Shown here one piece after another: positions 59,231-64,000 of a stretch of DNA of 64,000 nt; position 1 is the first letter of the stretch, and the number at the start of each line of letters is the position of its first letter. The position numbers were made by a program, and so were the translations under genes. The notes beneath the pieces were generated by a model. The model made no database searches, was not told where the DNA came from, and was given only the letters and a program-made list of their open reading frames with translations. Source of the stretch: Tritrichomonas musculus (taxonomy: Eukaryota > Parabasalia > Tritrichomonadida > Tritrichomonadidae); assembly GCA_039105265.1 (NCBI GenBank), contig JAPFFF010000013.1, positions 930,001-994,000 on the forward strand, read 5' to 3'.

Positions 59231-60853
59231 TTAACGACTGGTAATATCGTAGCTGCCCATCTCAACAACAGGTGGCATACCATTGGGTTGAACATGAATT
59301 GATATAACAGTGTCTTGTAACAATGCCATTAATGGTGGTGTTGTGTTGTCGACATATGTGTTTTTGGTAACACCATTGCCTTCAAGATTACTTACATGTT
59401 CCGCTACGTCACATACGATTTCATATGTAATTGGTGTGTTTGATGTTTGACCTTGTTGGAAGGTGTTATCTGTTTCAGTTGGTAACCCAATGAAGAATGA
59501 TGTACGATCATAACTGACTAAACCAATTGATTCATTATACGGTCGTGTATTAACTAATGATTGAACGACCTCTTTATTAAAACCTGTTTGTGTACCGTTA
59601 ACATTCATAGCGTTCTGACATAGTTCAATGAACATCGGATCATTACCAATCGTTGAAAATGGAATGGTTGGTACTACGCCATAACCACCACATCGCAGTT
59701 GGAAGTTGGCAAACAGTGGATTCTTAAATACAGTATGTTGTGTTGCATTAAATGGAAACAGAAAGAAGATTGAATCAACAAATCGTGGTGTGATTGTTTG
59801 AGTCGATGAACAATGACCAACAGTTAATTGCTTACTCATCGTTGTGAATGTAAGTATCTGCGTTGGAAAGATGAGTTCCTGTTGCGTGTAACGTTGAACA
59901 AGCGCTTGATATATATCGTTGTCAATGCCGAAGTTAGGTATGACACTATAGCAATCAGTAACTTCATATGTTCGACTTGGTGTGAATGTAGTATTGCCCA
60001 TAATGAGCTTAAACTCATCTTCGGTGTCTTTGTTAAGCCATATAGTGCATTCACTTCCAGCTTGAGTAAACTCATTAGTGATTGGTGGTATTTCATTTAT
60101 TGCTTTGTAACTGACTACATCATTAATCAATTCATCTGGTATACCAACTGGACAATATACAAGACCCTGTACACCAAACATAATCTTGAGTTCAAGCTTA
60201 CCAGCGAATGCAGGTAGATATTTAATGTTACTCAATGGTAAGAACCTTCGCAAGTCAATCTTAAGTGGTATGATGATGTCTTTTAACTTATCACCATCTT
60301 CTTTATTGGTAAGTTTAACGACGCAACCACAACGTGCTTGATCAAATTTGCCTTTGAAGATATCCTTATGACGGGCTTTAGAATAGACATCACTTCGTTT
60401 ACTTGCTTCGTTATCACCACATGCAGTTAAGAATGATTCTTCTGGACCGAAGTTTTGAGTGTATATTGATATGCCATTAGCAAGGATCTCATACTTTTCA
60501 ACTGCATCCATAGCATCTTTAAAGCCAATCCATAGGCCATTAAAATCATAGCCAGCAATACCACTTAAATCTTCTTGTATTGCATGTGTTAACGTACCAG
60601 TAAGTTTCATCTGTGCTTTGATGAAGCCATTATATATATCTGCAGTGTTATCACATGTTGGACTGATAATGAATGTGGTGAATGACCCTGCATGGATGGG
60701 TGCAGATGGACTGTATGAAGCTTGTGCATCAATGACGTACTTATGGTTGGTATCGGACATGGCAATAGCATTATCAACTACATCAAAGTAGCTTGCAACT
60801 TGAGTGTTGACTTCAGGTGATGTCTTATGTAGGACTTCTGCGTTGAATGTCAT
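59231..60853 (-). CDS. Probable major capsid protein of the Polinton
   Basis: 540 residues, beta-rich throughout, with no enzyme motif. Begins MTFNAEVLHKTSPEVNTQVA; strand-turn-strand segments recur (HAGSFTTFIISP, IKAQMKLTGTL, FFIGLPTETD). Length, fold impression and place in the leftward block with the packaging ATPase and integrase fit the double-jelly-roll major capsid protein described for Polintons. The assignment is by family knowledge and context, since the sequence itself has no short signature. Confidence 0.7.
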   Translation of the reverse strand: MTFNAEVLHKTSPEVNTQVASYFDVVDNAIAMSDTNHKYVIDAQASYSPSAPIHAGSFTTFIISPTCDNTADIYNGFIKAQMKLTGTLTHAIQEDLSGIAGYDFNGLWIGFKDAMDAVEKYEILANGISIYTQNFGPEESFLTACGDNEASKRSDVYSKARHKDIFKGKFDQARCGCVVKLTNKEDGDKLKDIIIPLKIDLRRFLPLSNIKYLPAFAGKLELKIMFGVQGLVYCPVGIPDELINDVVSYKAINEIPPITNEFTQAGSECTIWLNKDTEDEFKLIMGNTTFTPSRTYEVTDCYSVIPNFGIDNDIYQALVQRYTQQELIFPTQILTFTTMSKQLTVGHCSSTQTITPRFVDSIFFLFPFNATQHTVFKNPLFANFQLRCGGYGVVPTIPFSTIGNDPMFIELCQNAMNVNGTQTGFNKEVVQSLVNTRPYNESIGLVSYDRTSFFIGLPTETDNTFQQGQTSNTPITYEIVCDVAEHVSNLEGNGVTKNTYVDNTTPPLMALLQDTVISIHVQPNGMPPVVEMGSYDITSR

Positions 60854-60888
60854 TTGGATGTATTAAAAATATGAATGTATTACATAAG

Positions 60889-61650
60889 CTATCTTCGTAT
60901 GCGCGATCTAAACGATGGTGTTGATTCAATGACATCAGGTGGTTCTTGCGGTGGGTCATGAGATGGATCATGTGGTGATTCATGTGGTGGGTCATGTATA
61001 TCATCGTCAGGGAACAGCTCAGGTACGTACTTACTTCGTATGCGTGGCTTTGATAGTTCCTTATTAACGACATGCTTGATGTATTGCTTTTGTTCACGCT
61101 TGAATCTATCGTTACGTAGCTCTTCACCTAATGAACGTAGCTGTTCAAGGATCTCCAAGTTAATGGTTGTATCATGTGTGGCAACTTGATGTGGTATTGA
61201 TGTAGTACGTTGAGTAGTGTGTTGTTTGATTCTATTAGGTAGACGTGTTGGTGTATGCATAGGTTGTGCTTCTTCATGTTGTGGTGGTTCATCATTGAGG
61301 TTATCACTTGAGTTGGCATTGAGGTAAGCATTGGGGTTACCACTTGAGTTGACATTTGAGTTAGCATTGGGGTTACCACTTGAGTTGACATTTGAGTTGG
61401 CACTTGAGTTAGCACTTGAGTTAGCATTGGAGTTAGCACTTGAGTTAGCATTTGAATTGCTACTTGATTCAAGCATACCATTGAGGTTGTCTGATGATTT
61501 ATCCCTATGAATGAGTGGTTGCTTTCGTTGTTTAACAATGTACTTACCCTCTTTCTTAGTAGGGAACACTTCATATTGCTCATCGTCAATGCCTTGCAAC
61601 CAACGTTGAATGATCTGATTGCGCTTCATGCCAGTAACATATTTGGTCAT
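60889..61650 (-). CDS. Low-complexity Polinton protein with Asn/Ser repeat
   Basis: 253 residues from MTKYVTGMKRNQ (61650); the frame reaches back to 61677. A basic N-terminal part (IQRWLQGIDDEQYEVFPTKK) is followed by a repeat of Asn, Ser and Ala (about 70-115; DNA repeat at 61300-61465), then a helical part (LEILEQLRSLGEELRNDRFK) and a His/Pro/Asp tail ending RSRIRR. The leftward gene block suggests a virion or core protein; unproven. Confidence 0.55.
   Translation of the reverse strand: MTKYVTGMKRNQIIQRWLQGIDDEQYEVFPTKKEGKYIVKQRKQPLIHRDKSSDNLNGMLESSSNSNANSSANSNANSSANSSANSNVNSSGNPNANSNVNSSGNPNAYLNANSSDNLNDEPPQHEEAQPMHTPTRLPNRIKQHTTQRTTSIPHQVATHDTTINLEILEQLRSLGEELRNDRFKREQKQYIKHVVNKELSKPRIRSKYVPELFPDDDIHDPPHESPHDPSHDPPQEPPDVIESTPSFRSRIRR
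61300..61465. repeat. Coding minisatellite built on ACTTGAGTT
   Basis: Units of the TTAGCACTTGAG and TTGGCATTGAGG kind with 12- to 18-bp spacing inside the gene at 60889, giving the Asn/Ser/Ala repeat. The ACTTGAG core is the complement-side match to the CTCAAG core at 52921 and 55230. Confidence 0.8.
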
Positions 61651-61683
61651 TTGAATTACACAAAAATAAAAAGTCAATATTGT

Positions 61684-61899
61684 TTACTTACGCGATGATT
61701 TACGTTTATTATGTGACTTTGATTTGTGACTATTGCTTGACCTTACATATGGTGTCGTTACATCATGTGTGTTAGTGTTAGCGTGATATTGTTTGGTGTT
61801 TGATCTAGGTCTAGTTATTTCATTGTACATCGTACCAGGTCCAGATACGATAACTGATTGACTTGATCGATATGCGTTAGTTCTTGTGTTGAAACTCAT
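61684..61899 (-). CDS. Small basic Polinton protein, 71 residues
   Basis: MSFNTRTNAYRSSQSVIVSG at the start and a Ser/Lys/Arg/His-rich end (KSKSHNKRKSSRK). The basic tail could bind DNA, as small virion core proteins do. It lies 10 bases from the gene at 61910 on the same strand. Confidence 0.5.
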   Translation of the reverse strand: MSFNTRTNAYRSSQSVIVSGPGTMYNEITRPRSNTKQYHANTNTHDVTTPYVRSSNSHKSKSHNKRKSSRK

Positions 61900-61909
61900 T
61901 TATGACTCG

Positions 61910-62314
61910 TTAAACACTTCTAAATGGTACTGCATTGTGTGTTCGCTTACGTGAGTCAGCTGCTGCTTGTGCTGATGGCGATCCACTTGGTTTCAACTCA
62001 CCACGTGCAAACTGTTCACTGATTTTAACTAGCTTATCTGTGACCGACCCCTTTGGCATGTGACTGAATATATTGGCACCTGCTGTAGTGATCGCACCTA
62101 ACGTTGGATTGAATGCTGTTGCAAATGGTGTGATAGCATGTAATATATTGCCAACTGCTTTAGGATTGTTCATAGCATAGTTCTTTGCACCAATCAACCC
62201 CTTCTTAGTGGCACTCCATATGTGGTGAGCTGCATTCTTTGCAGCAGTCAATCCTTGATGGACATCGCTTTTCAATCTGTTCCATCCACTGGTAATGAAA
62301 TTTTTGAATCCCAT
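61910..62314 (-). CDS. Polinton protein with amphipathic N-terminus, possible virion component
   Basis: 134 residues. GFKNFITSGWNRLKSDVHQG and LTAAKNAAHHIWSATKKGLI form amphipathic helices, followed by an Ala/Gly/Thr-rich hydrophobic stretch (AITPFATAFNPTLGAITTAG) and a basic tail ending PFRSV. The layout recalls membrane-active minor virion proteins of related DNA viruses, but no homology was seen. It lies 12 bases from the ATPase gene. Confidence 0.5.
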   Translation of the reverse strand: MGFKNFITSGWNRLKSDVHQGLTAAKNAAHHIWSATKKGLIGAKNYAMNNPKAVGNILHAITPFATAFNPTLGAITTAGANIFSHMPKGSVTDKLVKISEQFARGELKPSGSPSAQAAADSRKRTHNAVPFRSV

Positions 62315-62326
62315 GTTTGTAATTCA

Positions 62327-63190
62327 TTAAACTTCAAAGTGTGATTGATTGGCTGTGATATTGATTATGAATTTATCATGCTGACCTTTATGATTGAGGT
62401 ATGCTTCTGTAGTTGATTTAATGTCAAGATTGTTAGGTGTTTGCTGTAGCATTGATGTGAAATCCTCTTTACTGAAGCCACTATAGCATATGATGTCAGT
62501 AGCTAAACGTTTAACGTTGAGATGAACGAATCGAAGTGTTTGCACTGCTATGATACAGGTTAAGTTGTAGTGACGTGTCTTAGTTAGTAAACGACATAGT
62601 TCACTGTTGCCATTCTTAAGTAGTGGTGATCCAGCTGCATCATCAAGTACTAGTAATGTGTTGTATGGGTATGAAGCTGTTTGATATTTAACTAGCTTAT
62701 TTGCTATGTATGCAATCCTATCTTCAATCTCACTTAATGAATGCTTTGAAATGATTCTTGCCATCTCCTCATTGGTGTCAACCATTTTTGATAACACATG
62801 TTTAACCATAGCATAGTACTTGAGCTTGCGTTTGAGATGACGCTTGAGATATGGCAATAGATGTTCTTCTTTGATGTATTCAATGGGTGTCTTAACGTTT
62901 TTGGATAGTACTTCAGCTGTCTTATCAAGTTTGCCCGACGTTGAACAGAAGATGATCTTACTATAGTATGGCTTAGCGAATAGTCGTTCAGTTATCATGA
63001 TGTGTGACCATATCCAGAATGATTTACCAGCGCCCATCTTACCAATTAAAAAGTAGATACCATTTGATGAGAATGGATACTCTTCACTTAGTGGTTTAAT
63101 CAATGCCATCTCAATATCACGTTGGTTTTTACGTAACGACTCTTGAATAAGATGTTTAACTTCATTCATAACGTTTTTATGTTGACTCAT
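62327..63190 (-). CDS. Packaging ATPase (FtsK/HerA-type, A32-like)
   Basis: 287 residues. Walker A is GKMGAGKS (residues 50-57) after the strand NGIYFLI; Walker B is TLLVLDDAAG (about 177-186); a sensor-like strand NLTCIIAVQT follows. Such ATPases drive DNA into the capsid of Polintons and related viruses. Gene order integrase, ATPase, small virion proteins, capsid on one strand with gaps of only 6-15 bases is typical. The start is MSQHKNVMNEV. Confidence 0.9.
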   Translation of the reverse strand: MSQHKNVMNEVKHLIQESLRKNQRDIEMALIKPLSEEYPFSSNGIYFLIGKMGAGKSFWIWSHIMITERLFAKPYYSKIIFCSTSGKLDKTAEVLSKNVKTPIEYIKEEHLLPYLKRHLKRKLKYYAMVKHVLSKMVDTNEEMARIISKHSLSEIEDRIAYIANKLVKYQTASYPYNTLLVLDDAAGSPLLKNGNSELCRLLTKTRHYNLTCIIAVQTLRFVHLNVKRLATDIICYSGFSKEDFTSMLQQTPNNLDIKSTTEAYLNHKGQHDKFIINITANQSHFEV

Positions 63191-63196
63191 TTGATA

Positions 63197-64000
63197 TTAG
63201 ATGAACTTCTTAATGTGATCTGGTATGGTCTTACGTTTAAGCCAGTACTGTCGTTCCATTGTTGAGAGCTTAGTTGGATGACCTTCACGCATGTTCTTAG
63301 ATGTGATAGTGTCTTTCATTGTTGAACCATTGCCTAGATCATATATGATATGGTATGTGTCTTTTGATTTGTTATATGATGTGATTGATTTAACCACACC
63401 ACGTTTGCCATCATCAAGTGTGGTTGCTAATGGAATGTTGTTAGCTGCTTTAACGAGTTTGTAACCTGGCATTGTATTGACAGATCCATCTGTAGATCGT
63501 ATCAAGAATTGGTTACCATCATTAGAATCAACTGTGTATGCAACTTTAGATAGGTTCGAACGATGTTTAACGAATGGATTTGCATCAAACACTATCCTAA
63601 CTCTGTCACCTGGTTTGAAATCATATGGATTAACTTGATGTTCCATCTCATGTATGTATGTTAACTCGTCATCTTGAGTGATATCATTGGGTGACTTGTT
63701 ATGTAGTGAACCATGTGGCATGTCATTGTACGAGTCAACTATCTGTAGTACACTTAGCTTTGGTTGATTGAATCGCATATCACGTATTGTTCTCATGAAG
63801 CGGTTGATAATACCAAGCTTGTTATGATCGTTATCGGTTGTGGTTGTATATATGATGTTATGTTGTTGCATGAAGTCAATCACTGTGTTGGACAAATAAG
63901 CAGCATCCTCATCTGACATAATGGCTCTGCATTGAGGTTCAACTTTGATGAACTCATTAAGTGCTCTATGTATTTCATTAGCACCCTTACCATGTATCAT
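63197..64000 (-). CDS. Retroviral-type integrase, running off the right edge
   Basis: 267 residues visible, the C-terminal part of the protein. DEDAAYLSNTVIDFMQQHNI and TTTTDNDHNKLGIINRFMRT are the part of the rve catalytic core holding the second Asp and the Glu-equivalent region; SLHNKSPNDI is the usual end of the core. Then comes an SH3-like part (FKPGDRVRIVFDANPF) and a second small beta module (KRGVVKSITSY). It inserts the element into host DNA. The gene ends six bases before the ATPase gene. Confidence 0.88.
   Translation of the reverse strand: MIHGKGANEIHRALNEFIKVEPQCRAIMSDEDAAYLSNTVIDFMQQHNIIYTTTTDNDHNKLGIINRFMRTIRDMRFNQPKLSVLQIVDSYNDMPHGSLHNKSPNDITQDDELTYIHEMEHQVNPYDFKPGDRVRIVFDANPFVKHRSNLSKVAYTVDSNDGNQFLIRSTDGSVNTMPGYKLVKAANNIPLATTLDDGKRGVVKSITSYNKSKDTYHIIYDLGNGSTMKDTITSKNMREGHPTKLSTMERQYWLKRKTIPDHIKKFI

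Larger units (their letters stand above)
43462..64000. mobile_element. Polinton/Maverick element, left 20.5 kb; continues past the right edge
   Basis: A virus-like DNA element of the Polinton (Maverick) family. Seen: family B DNA polymerase (44022-47462), fibre-like proteins (49884-57262), HNH endonuclease, probable major capsid protein (59231-60853), packaging ATPase (62327-63190) and retroviral-type integrase (63197 to the edge). The left limit is set by the change in composition and by the hairpin TAAGCAGGGT/ACCCTGCTTA (43462-43500); the exact terminal repeat and target duplication could not be fixed because the other end is outside. Main genes look largely whole and the internal repeats are crisp, so the copy is probably young. 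Breaks are few, if any, in the main genes. Confidence 0.93.

Noticed and set aside
60889-61127. Alternative minus-strand frames (60825-61127 and 61128-61589) across the low-complexity gene
   Set aside because: Met/Thr/His-rich shadows of the Asn/Ser repeat in another frame.

Overview
The window looks like nuclear DNA of a trichomonad, most likely Trichomonas vaginalis or a close relative. The evidence is: intronless genes in very AT-rich DNA; BspA-type leucine-rich-repeat surface proteins with a Ser/Thr/Pro stalk and one C-terminal membrane helix; the ankyrin-like DUF3447-type protein family; several genes with a TCAYTWY initiator 10-13 bases before the ATG; and a large Polinton (Maverick) element of the kind abundant in that genome. 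No database search was possible, so the assignment rests on recognised families and motifs.

Host part, about 1-43,460. The left edge cuts a long BspA-like surface protein gene (3-5171). Next comes a gene joining an ankyrin-like N-terminal module to about 29 BspA-type repeats (5918-9283). A gene-poor AT-rich stretch (9.3-16.3 kb) holds transposon-like structures: a 1549-bp element with terminal inverted repeats and an 8-bp target duplication (11079-12627), lying inside a pair of distant inverted repeats (9411 and 13455), then an ankyrin pseudogene and a decayed DDE transposase. A secreted glycoside-hydrolase-like gene (16378-18084, minus) follows.

From about 18.7 to 37 kb there are two copies of one segment, each about 8.2 kb: nitroreductase-like gene, surface glycoprotein gene, ankyrin-module gene, and a conserved tail. 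In the second copy the surface gene is only a decayed fragment, an RCC1-like/protein kinase gene (30089-32221, minus) lies between, and about 1.5 kb containing a 203-bp tandem repeat is added. The first copy carries a small inverted-repeat element (20785-21136). After the duplication come a bacterial-type adenine deaminase gene (37243-39075), another mariner-like small element (39200-39589), and a protein kinase with Sel1 repeats whose frame has one in-frame TAG. An ankyrin remnant (42192-42415) ends the host part.

Polinton part, about 43,460 to the right edge. Base composition rises sharply in GC and the visible 20.5 kb holds the usual parts of a Polinton: protein-primed family B DNA polymerase, probable major capsid protein, packaging ATPase and retroviral-type integrase (running off the window), plus an HNH endonuclease, three large related fibre-like proteins and several small proteins. 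Left-hand genes mostly read rightward; the capsid/ATPase/integrase block reads leftward. Short-period minisatellites punctuate the gene boundaries. Two structures inside it deserve attention: a near-perfect palindrome that contains the start codons of two divergent genes together with an initiator-like motif for each, and a sequence with Pol III box A and box B and a T5 run. The visible main genes look largely whole, so the copy is probably young.
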